From: Lobulomyces angularis
Taxonomy: Eukaryota; Chytridiomycota; Chytridiomycetes; Lobulomycetales; Lobulomycetaceae
Direction of reading: 5' to 3'
DNA length: 51,174 nt
Assembly (NCBI GenBank): GCA_027604685.1
Contig: JADHYX010000129.1
Coordinates: 1,672 to 52,845, forward strand
The position numbers and the translations under genes were made by a program. Below the pieces are notes generated by a model. It was not told the DNA's origin. It saw only the letters and a list, made by a program, of their open reading frames with translations, and did not search any database. Numbering within the stretch: the stretch's first letter is position 1; every line of letters begins with the position of its first letter. Below, in pieces: positions 9,436 to 21,249 of this stretch.

Positions 9436-12400
9436 GAGTAATAAATCCTTAAAAAAAATTTATTTCTGAAAATAAGTTAAAGTTACCATTTCTCGTCTAA
9501 ATTTTAAAACTTCCATATGTTTTTTTCTCAGTTCTTCATTTTTTTTTTTAGTAACTAATTCCAATTCATTTTTGTATTCAAGCTCTAAAACGTTTAATCT
9601 TTTTTGAATTTCTAATCCAATTTTGTCTTCACGATTTTTTATCTGTTCTTCCAGTAGTTTAATCTTTATACTTAAATCATTGAATTTTATATGCTCAGGT
9701 TTCATAACTGCTTTAATTCTCTCCAATTCCTCGGTAAGGGTTTTATTCTTTTCTTTAACTGCTTTGTAATCTTCCATTTCTTCAATTGCAAAATAATTAG
9801 GTTTTTCATTTTTAGTTTTATTATTCTTTTCCTCAAACTTCAGTTCTAGTTCCGCATAACTATTTTCACTTTTTTTTAGTCGATCACCTAAAAATTCTAT
9901 TTCTAATTCAAAATTTTTCTTCATTTTCTTATTTCTCTTGTCTGTTTCTTCACTCAATTTCCTTGATTCCGAAAGTAGTTTTTCCTAAGAAAAGAAATTA
10001 AAAATGAAGAATTAATTTTACTAACATAGTAATTAATGGTATCTTCCTGTGATTTTCTAAGTAACTTAATTAAATTTTCATTGGAATCCTTGGTATTTTC
10101 TAAAATTAAACATTTTTCCTTGAATTCGTTGAATTTGTAATTCAAATCCTTATTTTTTAGTTTAAGTGTAAAATTCTCTTCCAGAAGTTTATTATCCTGT
10201 AAAGTGTTATTTTTAGCACTTTCATCACATTTTGTCTTCAATTCCATGTTTTCAGAACTTAAATACTCTAGCTCTTTTTCCAACTTCTTAATTTTTAAAT
10301 TTAAATCAAAATTCATATCAACAGCTTGCATATCTAACTTTTGGTTCTTTTGTCTTAAATTAAAGTTCTCTTCTCTTAACTGCTTTAAAACATCATCATT
10401 TTTTAGCATTAAACTACTTTCAAATTTACTTTCTTTACTTTTTAAAGTTTCTATCGTATTTGCCATTTCTTCCATTTTGGCCAAATTTTTAAGATCGCTA
10501 TCGCTTTTGAATTTTTTTAAACTCTCATATTTATCCTGCAAATCTTTAAGAGAGATCTCTGACTCTAATCGAATATTATTTTTCTAAAATTTATTAAATG
10601 AAAATAAAAATTAAAATTTATTTTATTAATTGCAACCAACCTCATTTTTCAATTTAGCAACTTCTCTTGTCGCAAAGTCTTTTTCAATTTCCAATTTAAT
10701 GACTTTTTCTTTTAATGTTTTAATTTCCATAGAATTAAGCATCTTATTTTCTGATGATTTTAATATGCCTTTCTTTTGTAAAGGTTTCTTAGTTGATGTG
10801 TTTTCTTTTTTCTCCTCTTCTAATTCTTTAATATACAAGCCGTAATCATTTTTAACTCGATCTAATTCTAATTTGGCTTCTTTTAAATCTGTACCTTTGC
10901 TAGATTCTGATTCATTAAGCATCAAATGTAGATTGGCAATTTCAGTTTTGTTATTTTCTATTAATTCGATTTCTTTTAACTTTAACATTCTGTTTTCATT
11001 TTCAAGGGTCTCCAATTTCATTTTCATTTTGTAATCAATACCTAACTTTTCTTCAAGCTGTTTCTTCAGATTTTGGTTTTCCCTCAACAGTTGCTCTTGC
11101 TTTAAAAATTGAACTTTTTCCTTTTCCGTGAACTCCTTTTTCAGATTTTTCATTTGTAGTAGAAGTTTTTCATTTTCACTTTGAAACTATCAAATGTAAA
11201 TTACACGTAAAATATTAATATATACCCCTCTTATCAAGGTCTCTTGCTCTAAAATAGCATTTTTAATGTCATTCACATCAGCACCTTCATAATTAAACCT
11301 TTCAAAAAAATTCATTTGATTTTCCCTTTTGCTTTCATTCATTCTTTCAATTAAAATGATTTCTTCTCTCAAACTAACCAAATCTTGACTTTTAGAAGCC
11401 AGCTCTTCCTGTAAATGAAAAATTTCTTCATCTTTGGAACTTAATTTAATTTTTAATTCCAGTATCTCCGGGCTGTTATCATTTTCCAAGGTTTCATTCA
11501 TTTTAAAATGCTGCTGGGTTGGTTGCTTTTTCGCATAAATTTTATCTTCGACTTTTTTTATAGCAGTATTTTTATTAAAAATCCTAGTACTTGTAGCGGG
11601 AGTTTTGATTTTTGGTGATTTAATAGGATGCTTAACAACTTTGGATAATGCCTGCGGATGAGGATTTGTCTTTATTAATGGAACAGATTTAACAACTTTT
11701 TGAGGTTTAGAATTTTTAAATTCATTTTCAATGTTCTCCATCGATTGCATTTTGAGAAAATCATTAAATGATAAATGGGTGTCTTGACGAAAACCTTTAT
11801 TCTCTAAATCTAAAGACTTTTTTATAGGATATTCAGCATGCTCATCAATATTACTCGGTTCAGCTTTTAAATTTATTTGATGTTGTTCATCATATTTCCG
11901 TGCCTTATCTTCCAAAATACTATCATCCCCTTTCCTAAGTGATGTTTTCAGTGTATCCTGCATCGCATTTTCCTCTGTTGCATTTAATGAGAAATTTTCC
12001 ACTGTTTGATTCTCTTCATTAGCATTTCCAACATTTTCAATTGTCTTTGTTTCAATAACAATAGTATTTGTTATATCGTCACTACCTTTTGCGGTGTTTT
12101 CATAACTTTTCACTTTATTTTCATCTGGATTTTCAACAAATTCATGCAACTGCTCATTTTTTGCAACTTCTACACTTTCTAAAAGTTCCGTTTCCTTTGT
12201 ACTATTCACCATTATAGATTCAGAGTACTCAAAGGAGGTATCAAAATCATTTTTTGTAACATTTTCAAGGTCGGAGGTTATTGAAACTGGTGCGAAAGAG
12301 GTATCCAAATTTTCATTAGTAAACACTAGAATACAAAACTAAAAAAAAAATTTTACGTTGCGGGAAGTGTGTACCTTTAAATTCATCCAATTTATTTTCA

Positions 12401-13511
12401 TTGTTATCAGATATTAAAGAATAGGCATTGCTGTTTTTTTTAGTACAATCCTCCAGTTTTGCTGAAAGATTTTTACCTCCTGCATCACCAGCCCCAGCTT
12501 TAGATATGTCCAGAGGTTTATTATTTGCTTCATCAGTCAACACGGAAAATTTTGAGGCTGGAATAACTTTCGGCACTTCATTATTATTTTCTTTTAATTT
12601 GGATTTGATATCAGGAACAGTCGATAGTGACTTCAATAAGCTACTATCTTCGTTATCACTCAAATTTGATTCATCTTTTACTTCACTGCTTTGAAAATTT
12701 TTTATGGAACTTACAGAAGAGAAGTCATTTTCATCAATGGTTTCTAGCTGCTTTAAATATTCGTTTCTTGCTTCCTCACTTCCGATACTAAAATCATTTA
12801 AACTACCAGCCTCATCGTTAATAATTTCATTTTGTTGGAATTGTTGTAAGTTTTCACTAAATAAAAAATAAAAATGATTCATTTCAAATTGTATAAAATA
12901 ACTTACGACTCATTTTTATCACCCTCAGTACTTAAAACATTGACTTGAAATTCTTCTATTTCGAAAATAGAATCATCATTATAACTATGTGTATCCTTGT
13001 GAAGCTGCGAAATTTCTAAATTATTTCTTGAATCTAATTCTTTGAAAAATTTTATTTTTTCACTTTCTTCGTCTTCACTATCAAACGTTTCATCCAGATA
13101 ATCTTTTTCATTTGAAGCGTTTACGTTTAAATTTGATAAGGAGGATTTCTTTATATCAGATTTCTCAACATTCTTATTAATATCAGAAGGTGTTTTTAAG
13201 TAAGAATTGTTTACAGTTTTATTTTTCGAATGTTGAGTTTCAAGTGCAAAATCTGTTTCATCCCACATTCTATGTTTTGCGAAAATAGAAGATGAATCTA
13301 ATTTATCAATGGGATTGTTAGAATTCTCACTATCATCATCGCTGTCTGTTAACATTTCAGAAGCTTTGGATAAATTGGAAATGAATGATTTAGGGTCTTC
13401 TGAATCCGAGTCGGACTAAACGTTTGCAATTTAATTTAAGTAAAACTTCTAATAACTAACCATATTAAGAAATTCTTCGAAATCCGAAGGAAAAGATGAT
13501 GTTTTCTTCAT
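9403..13511 (-). CDS. CEP162: CEP162 homologue, ciliary-base/axoneme coiled-coil protein
   Basis: CEP162 binds axonemal microtubules at the distal centriole and promotes transition-zone assembly. The start at 13511 gives SDFEEFLNM followed by SDSDSED, like the acidic CEP162 N-terminus. A long low-complexity acidic region (about residues 20-650) precedes continuous coiled coil. Family-specific matches include ILEQETLIRG (near 11225-11255; human EQETLLQG) and the C-terminal MKPEHIKFNDLSIKIK and LKFRREM. The last exon follows a 39-nt intron (GTAACT...TTTAAG, about 9445-9484) and reads MDLLLSMISEFKNNT before TGA at 9403, resembling the family's ending after FRTELDS. Eight exons, about 1,260 residues (human about 1,400). 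Reading through the last donor instead gives an alternative end at 9460. Confidence 0.75.
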
Positions 13512-13701
13512 TTTCTATTTTAAAATTGCCGCACAGGGGTAAAAAATTTTTAACATCTACTTATTTATTATTTAAAAAATTTAAAACATAATAAAAAAAT
13601 GTAACTAGAATTTGATATTAATAAAAGCAATTCACGCTCCTTTTTTTAAGTTAAGTAAACTTGAAAGATATTACAAAATAGCATAAAACATTTTAAGTGA
13701 C

Positions 13702-15152
13702 CTATTTCTTATGAAATGGCTGTAATAGTGATATTGCTTTTTTAAGATTCAATATAGCAGAATCAACATCCTCTATGAGAGTTAATAGTTAGTAAATAAA
13801 AGACTAATAAAATTAACTTACCATATTGCAACGCACTAATTGCATGCTTAGCCGCTTTTTGGGCATTTGCAATAACAGTGTGGTCAACAGCAAATGGATC
13901 TGCTCCAAAGCCTCTGTTACCTTCAAATCCTGGAGTCTGAAATACCGAAAAATTAGATTGCGTTTGATTAACAGTGAAATTTGTCTGCTGATGTTGATTG
14001 TGATTTGAGATTGGGGTAGTTTCCAGTTGTGATCCTAATTTAATATCGCCATGGTTATTAGAATTTGTTATATATGGATTTGGACTTGAAATAGGAGGAG
14101 CGGATGGTTCAAAATTTACACTATTTGTTGGAGCTACAGTCATGGGTTCATATGGATCTTGGTTGACAAAGCTTGGCGTTTGCTGGGAAATATAAGGATT
14201 TTCGTTATAAACCGGATTCTGATTCGGAAGATATGGGTTATCTATTGGTTTTTGCTGGTGAAGTGGTAGATAGGGATTTTGCTGTTGAAGTGGCTGATAG
14301 GGATTGTGGTCTACCTGTGATTGAAAAGACTGCTGCAAATGCATGCCTTGTAATGGTTGAGGTTCGTAAGGGTTTACAGCATTTTGGATTGGAGCTTTTT
14401 CTTCAATAAAAGTTGCAGTTGTGGGCAGCGACTCTGGTTGATTTGCTGTAGAACCATTTTCTTGCAATATGTTGATATCATTTTCATCTTTTGAAGATTT
14501 TGGAGGGCCAGCTTGCGGAACTCTACCTTCATTCAAGGATTTCATAATATCTGCGGCTTTAAATTTTGAATATTTCATTTTTTGTTGAATCTAATAAATA
14601 GACAAAGTAGTGGTAATAAAATAAAAAATCTATTTTTTTCATTTTAATAATTACATCCTCGTTCAAATCTCCAAATACTTTTAAGATTTCGAAAAATTGA
14701 GATGCCGCCAAAAAACTGAAAGAAGAAATAACAATTAAAAGCAAAAATTATAAGATAAACGTAAATACGTTTTGGCAGTCTTTTTGGTAGCTGCTCCATT
14801 TCTGTCTTCCTTATCACCATTATTAAAAATCCGCAAAGCAAAATTTTCCACATGAGCTAAACCGACAACCTCATTGGAAATTTCTTCATGTTGAGACAGC
14901 ATTTTCTTTTCTTGTTCAAGGTGATCCAAAAGTTTACTTAAAAATGACCTTGAATTTTCTGTGGGTCCTTTTTCAATTGCCAGTTTCACAGCATAATACA
15001 AACAATAGTAAGAAACAATAGGTTCCCTTTTTTGTAATTCGCTTGATCTTTGTAAAAAGGGTTGAATGTTCTATTAATGTGGTTGTTTTAGATTAATAGT
15101 TTAAAAAATACTTTTGTACCTTTAAATCAACAGGAACATTTTCAAGATTCAT
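13702..15152 (-). CDS. VTA1: VTA1, ESCRT-III/Vps4 ATPase activator
   Basis: VTA1 binds and stimulates Vps4, which disassembles ESCRT-III at multivesicular bodies. The start MNLENVPVDLK (exon ends near 15120) continues with NIQPFLQRSSELQKREPIVSYY, the N-terminal MIT-like domain of the Vta1/LIP5 family. HVENFALRIF, GDKEDRNG and the KYSKFKAADIMKSL stretch with RVPQAGPP follow. A long Gln/Pro/Asn-rich linker with repeated NPY motifs (14050-14400) leads to the C-terminal Vps4-binding helices (ANAQKAAKHAISALQYEDVD, then AILNLKKAISLL), split by an intron near 13775-13820. About 420 residues, five short introns. Divergent from FHIP, 260 bp away. Confidence 0.92.
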
Positions 15153-15412
15153 TTTTTGTTAAAAACCACAAAACCCAAGAAACTTACATTCATTGAACTC
15201 ATCTAAAAAATAAATCAAAACGCAAATTCAAGAAAGCACTAACTTGATGAACTCTTGAGTGTTAGAGCAAATTATTTGGTGCAATTCAACTTTGTTGCTA
15301 TCAGTGCCACTTCGACTTCCAGAAGCGCGGTGGCAAATTGTGCTTGATTTTATACTTTTTTTTTTTTGTTGTAAAATACAAATAGATTATTTTATAATTT
15401 AACATAGTAAAA
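15153..15412. promoter_or_regulatory. shared upstream region of VTA1 and FHIP, possible 5' UTR exon
   Basis: This short divergent spacer is noticeably richer in G/C than other intergenic DNA. On the minus strand a frame is open from about 15345 to the TGA at 15228 (SGSRSGTDSNKVELHQIIC...). It is followed by donor-like GTTAGT, an acceptor TTTTTTAG near 15203, and a further donor GTAAGT near 15186. It may be spliced 5' UTR of VTA1 or a tiny gene; I cannot decide. Confidence 0.35.
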
Positions 15413-18080
15413 ATGGAAAGTTGGTTACTTGGCTTCACAACAAGACTTGGTGCATTGCCAAAAGTATACTAAATATTAATTGTTAACTTTAATTGTAATC
15501 TAAGTAATTTTTTTTTCATACACTAGGTACCTCAGAAACCTTCCGAAAAGTTACAGAAGTAAGCTAAAAATAATAATTTGCAAAATTTTATCTCCTTAAT
15601 GTCTGTATTTTTTAATTTGTAGCATTTGGGAGCAAATAATATTTCAAACTAAACTTGAAATTAACTGGTCCAAAAATTGTGTACAAACTATAATTCCTTC
15701 GTTGCTTCAACAGATTTTTGATATTCTTGTAAAAGAATCTGCGGTAACAGAAGGAGGTGTAGATGGAGGTAATACATGTGTTTTATGAAAACTATAACTT
15801 AATTTCACTTTCTTGTGTAGGTTGTACTGAAATGTTTTTAAATAATGACATGTTAGCTGACTTAATAAGAATTTCAGAAAATGATGTCCCAGTTGGATTT
15901 AGAGAAGAAGTAATTAGATTTTTAACGAATTTGATTTCAGTGTTGGATGGAAAGCTGTTAATTCAAAATTCAATTCACCGACCAGTATTACATTTAATTA
16001 GGCAGTGCACAATTGGAAAAGAGCATAAATATGATGATCTTATGCTAGAATTGGAATATAATGTTACTTCAAAAATAAGAGAGTTTCCGAATCTGCTACA
16101 TATATTTTTTATTAAAAACTTTGTTCCTAAAAACGTTTCAAAGGTAATGCAATACATGACTTTACTTAAGTTTAATTTTATAAATATTAGGAAAGTGTAA
16201 GTGCTGGCAAAGCCTCTGAAACCAGCACGACTTTAAATGTGTCACCTTCGCGACTAAAAACCAATAAAGAAGCTTATAATGCGGAAAATCCTGTTACGGA
16301 AGGTTACGAGTTTCTATTGTTTGATCATTTAATAAGATTTTTACACCAAGATGGGCAAAATGGTAACCTCATGATGTTAACTTATTAAATCTTGTATTCA
16401 CTAGGTGATATTGCAAGAACCGCATTTTTATTTTTATTGGAATTAAATGATGCTGACTTAATGCAGTTTGTTATTAAATCAGATTTTTCAACAGTTTTGA
16501 TAGCTGGTTTAGGAGGACTATTTTCACAATTACCTGTAACCCTGCCTATTTCAAATCAGAAAGGAAAACGAGCTCAAGTAGATTTGATGCATTTTCATGA
16601 AGATCTTGATGCCTTCTTAAAACTTTTAGAATTTGTTCAAAGGTTGGTTTTAGTCTGCCCTTCAATAGAAGTGATAGATACAATTTTATCAGATTTAAAT
16701 AAAACATTTTTGGATTCAATTGTGCAATCATCAATAGCAAATTCATCTGATTATGACGGAACAGCCGCTGCATATATATTTTACTTAAATCAAATGCTTT
16801 TAATCATTAACGAGGAAAAACTTTCGTTATGTTTTTGTAATTTTTTGTTAAATTCACATGAAGATGATGTAAAAGACTATAGCGCAGGTTCCTTAGAGAC
16901 AATGAACTATCAAATAGATGATATTAGATTGTACTTACGTGATATAATTTTATCCAAAATGAATTCGCTTTCAGGTTTAATTTTTTTATTTGGTCCCTTT
17001 ATTAAATGATTTGAATTTTTTTTTTTGGTGTAGAGGAAGTTGTGTTGACAACACTTACATTGTTTCAAACTTTACTGAGCTTTCATTCGACTCACTCTAT
17101 TCCATTACTTTTTAAAGGTTTACCAAAAACAGAAATCGCAGACAAAAGAAAGGCTGCGGTGAAAATTGATGTTAGGCAACATTTGAAAGCCCTAGATACC
17201 ATTTTTTCTATAATTCCGGCTGAATTTCCTTCTAACGGTACACAGTCTTTAGCAAGTTATGTTTTAGAAGTTCAGCGAACAAATTCAACTTATTCAAGGT
17301 TTCGAATTTTTTTTTAACTTGTTAATTTTGTTTCCATTTTTATTTTTGTAGGGGACTACGAAAAGGACTTTCTGTATTAACCACTATGGAACAAAATACA
17401 AAAGTAAAAAAAAATTTATTGGAAACATTTGAAAGTAACAAAAATAAGGTTGAGCCAGTAAGAGATAGTACAAATAAAATTGAGACGAAGAAGCAAAGAT
17501 TATCAATTTATTCAAAAAATGAAGAAAATTTTAAAAAACAGTTAAATGAATTAATAAAAGACGTCACCTTTAAAAAATTTATAAACAAATTTTCAACATT
17601 TTTCGCACATTCTTTTGAAATTAATGTTATTTTAACTGGTCTAATTTGTCAACTGTTGTCAGCACCAGAGCCGCTAATCTATATCAGTATGTTCTTTAGT
17701 GATAGTTTTCTGCGTATCAATGAAAATATTAACCGTGAGGAAGGTGAGCTTAATGGTAAAATACTTGAAAGCGAGATTTGCAACCTTCTCACAGTCTTTT
17801 CGAAGTTAAAGTTAGAAATAGAAGAATTTAAAAAAGAAATAAGCCCTGCTGAATTTGAAAAGAATTTATTAATTACTAGAAATAAAATTTTTCAAAAAAA
17901 TTTGAATTTTCTTGGCTCAGGTTCAACAGCAATTGAAGATAGACCAATGCAACAATTTACAAGTTTATCAGATCTTGATTTAGATAAAGAATTTTTTAAA
18001 AATGTGATCCTTTTAGAGGAGTTTAGTAAAGAGTTAATTGCGATCTTAATCTTTCATGCAACTAAAGACTATGATAGTCT
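15413..18080 (+). CDS. FHIP: FHIP (FTS-Hook-interacting protein, FAM160/RAI16 family), 3' end lost in gap
   Basis: FHIP links the Hook-FTS complex to early endosomes for dynein/dynactin transport. The first exon MESWLLGFTTRLGALPK is followed by short exons with HLGANNISN-type linkers and IFETKLEINW. The RAI16-domain hallmarks are clear: GDIARTAFLFLLEL (16407 onward), STVLIAGLGGLFSQLP, and later INVILTGLICQLLSAPEP (about 17620-17680), matching the conserved LTGLVAQL motif. The C-terminal helix NVILLEEFSKELIAILIFHA (18002 onward) is near the family's usual end. About six introns. The reading frame runs into the assembly gap at 18081; only the last few residues are likely missing. Confidence 0.88.
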
Positions 18081-18090
18081 NNNNNNNNNN
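18081..18090. other. assembly gap (10 N)
   Basis: Ten Ns join two contigs. The frame of FHIP does not resume sensibly after the gap (poly-T follows), so the true distance and even the adjacency of the two sides are unproven. Confidence 0.95.
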
Positions 18091-18493
18091 AGTTTTTTTT
18101 TTTTTTAAGTTGTTTTTTTATAAAAAAAAAAAAACATGAAATAAAAAAAAAATTAACTACTCCACCTCCTCTTTATGGTTTATCTTTTAATTTATTTTAT
18201 TTATAATGGTTATTTTTTTTATAATAAAATTTCAATTCTAACAAAAAAGAAAATATTTTTAGATTCAAATATGCATACTTATTTAAAGTATTTTTTTATT
18301 TTATACTTTTTTTAATACGAAGATGATGTTTTTAGCTTAAAAAATTCATTAAAAAGCAAATGTATCTTATTTTTTTTTTTATGTAAACATATATATATTT
18401 TGATTTAAAAAAAAAAAATATTCTATAAATTTATTTTTATTTGTAAAATAAAATAATCTATAAATTAATTTTTTTATTTTATTTTATTTTTTT
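18091..18493. other. A/T-rich gene-free stretch after the gap
   Basis: Poly-A and poly-T runs only, likely the 3' flank of the beta-glucosidase gene. No gene, repeat unit or RNA seen. Confidence 0.5.
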
Positions 18494-21249
18494 TTATATA
18501 TTAAATGTTGATTGTAATCTAATATCTCTACTTGAACTACCAACAAAAATTTGGTAAGTTCCTTTTGCTAATTCCCAACTTTTACTCTTTACATTCCAAA
18601 AACTCAGGTCTTGTTGTGATAGAGTAAACTCTACTTTTTTTGTTTCTTGTTCAGATAATCTAACTTTTTCAAATGCCTTTAAATTTAAAGGAGCTGACTT
18701 CGTCACTTCAGGTAATCCTACATAAACTTGAACAACTTCTCTACCTAAACGATTTCCACTATTTTTTAAATCTAAGGTGATCTTTCCTGATCCATTTTCG
18801 TTAAAGCTAACAGCCAAATTTGAATATTCAAAAGAAGTGTACGATAAACCGTGTCCAAAGGGAAATTGTGGTGCAATTTTGTTGCTGTCAAACCATCTGT
18901 AACCAACTAGGTGTGATTCAGCATATTCAACATGTCCAGGTGCTTCGAATTGGACTTTGCAGCAATAATCATTCTCTTTTGCAATAGTAAAAGGTAATTT
19001 TCCGCTAGGATTTATTCTTCCGGATAATATATCATAAATAGAATTACCAGATTCTTGTCCTATTTTTTATAATATATTTAATAACAAATTAAAATATATA
19101 TAAATATATATATATATGTTTCCTTTTAATTACCTGGATAAAGAGCAAATAATACAGATTTTACGTTAGGATGATTTATCCAAGCTGACATGTCAACGGG
19201 CCCAGGAGCAGTAATGATGACAACGACATTTTTGTTTATTTCAGCAATTTTTTTTACCAAATCATCGCCATAGTCAAACAAAAAGAGGTCATTTCTGTCT
19301 CCTTGAACAAATGGACCATTAACTGTACTGTTCATTCCAGTATAGCCTTCACCTGAATTTGCATACACAAAAACTAATGCTGTATCACTGTCTTTGATGG
19401 TTGCATAATCTTTTTCAGTGCTAGAATAGTACTGAAATTTAGTATGTGTTCCGTTTGCCTTTGAAGTTAACGCCTCTAGTGGTGAAACCAGATATGGAAA
19501 ATTAGTTGTGCCAGAACCCCTGTAGATAATTTAATACAACATTAAAGGTTTTTTTTTTTTTTTTGCAAAGATTACCATCCTATCGCACAATGACCATCTA
19601 CTCCACTTCTATCTGGAAATTGCTAAAAAATTTATTGTTTATTTTAATATCTTTTTGTTTGGAATTATTTTACATTTGGATTATTTTCTTTTGGAGGTCG
19701 TGAGTTATCACCAATGACGCTAATAATTTTGTTATTTACTTTTAAAGGTAATAAATTATCAGTGTTTTTTAACAAAACAATAGAATCAGCTCCGACTCTA
19801 ATAAAATAAAAAATAAAAATAAAAAAATATATTAAGAATTTTAATTTGTTTTTATTTTTTCTTTTTTTTCTTTCTCTTTTAATTCTTTCTTTTTTATTTA
19901 TATTTACCTCCTGATAATATCAGCATGATTTGATCTAACATTAATTAATTGATCACTTTTTTTATCGTCAGTCCTGTCGTTATTCCAAGAATCAAAATTT
20001 GTTTTTGGAAATCCTTTGTCTTGTCCAACCTTATACCATGCTGCCAAAACTCTAGTTGCCATATCATCAAGTCTAGATTGCGCAACTAAACCGTTTTCTA
20101 CTGCTTTCAATAAATTGTGACTCCAAGCCAAATCTGAATTTTTGTCTGCAAATGGATTTGTAGCTTCACCTGCCATCATCATATCTAGACCATTGTTTGC
20201 AGCAAGGATGTGGTCATGTGTCGACCACCAGTCAGACATAACGAATCCTTGGAAATTTAGTTCACCTTTTAATAAGCCGTCTAAAGCTCTTTTGTGTTCA
20301 CAAGCGAAATTTAGTTCACCATCTTCAGTTAATAATCTATTATAAGCACACATAACAGAAACAACACCTGCTTCGATACATGCTATAATGAATAAAAAAT
20401 ATTAGTTTAATTTAAGATATAACCTTTTTTTTACCTTTAAAAGGTGGTAAATAAATTTCATGAATGGCTCTCTCATCAATTTTAGACCAACCACCAGGGG
20501 CATCTCTAAAATGTTCCTGCTCATTACCAAGAAAATGCTTAGCGTTGGCCATTACACCAGTAGATTGAAGACCTTTGACAACTTCAGCTGCAGACACTGA
20601 GGCTAAAAATGGATCTTCACCATAACCTTCCCAATTACGACCACCAGCTGCAACTCTTCCGATATTCATCATTGGAGCTAAAGCTAAGGAGTGCAATATA
20701 ATATACATATATATTTTTTGTATAGTTTTTTTTTTTACCTATATTTACACCTTTATCTCTAAATTCTTGACCTTGAGCTTTTCCATGAGCATGCATCAAC
20801 TCACGATCCCAAGTTGAAGCAACATTTATACTTGCACCAAAGGATGAAGCAGTTTGGTTATTTTGAAATCGAACACCTGTTTTTGATTGCTTGTTAAAAA
20901 AAAAAAAAAAAAAAATTACCCGAAGGACCATCTTGCAAGCAAAGACCTTCAAAACCATTAATTTTTGATACTTTGGCAATGTTTCCAACACATAAATTAC
21001 TCTGGCTCCCACTCCATATATTTGGTTGTCCCCAGCCAATCCCAGAGACAAGAGTTACTTTTTCTTGATTTGAGAGATCTTTTATGACATCTTTTGCTTT
21101 GGCAGTTGCAGATTCCCAACTTGTAGCTGGTTTTGTATAAATTAAGTTTTTTTAAGCATTAAGTATAAAATAAAAAAAAAGAATGTATGATATTTATAAA
21201 TACCAGTAACAGAAAGTATGAAAATGGATATTTTAGCTAGGGAAAACAT
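18494..21249 (-). CDS. secreted GH3 beta-glucosidase
   Basis: A glycoside hydrolase family 3 enzyme that releases glucose from the non-reducing end of beta-glucosides. The start MFSLAKISIFILSVTG is a signal peptide encoded by its own small exon. Domain order is standard: a TIM-barrel with LQDGPSGVRF, YGEDPFL, NAKHFLGNEQEHFR and the nucleophile Asp in GFVMSDWWSTH (about 20235-20260); then the alpha/beta sandwich (SIVLLKNTDNLLPL, FPFGHGLSY); and a C-terminal fibronectin-III-like domain ending LQSTFNI. About 820 residues, seven or eight introns with long poly-T. It is divergent from the sugar-porter-like gene 1.4 kb away, suggesting a shared role in glucoside use. Confidence 0.95.

Noticed and set aside
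10204..10845. Long plus-strand frames opposite CEP162.
   Set aside because: They are antisense shadows of coiled-coil coding sequence (serine/phenylalanine/leucine-rich from K/E/N codons).
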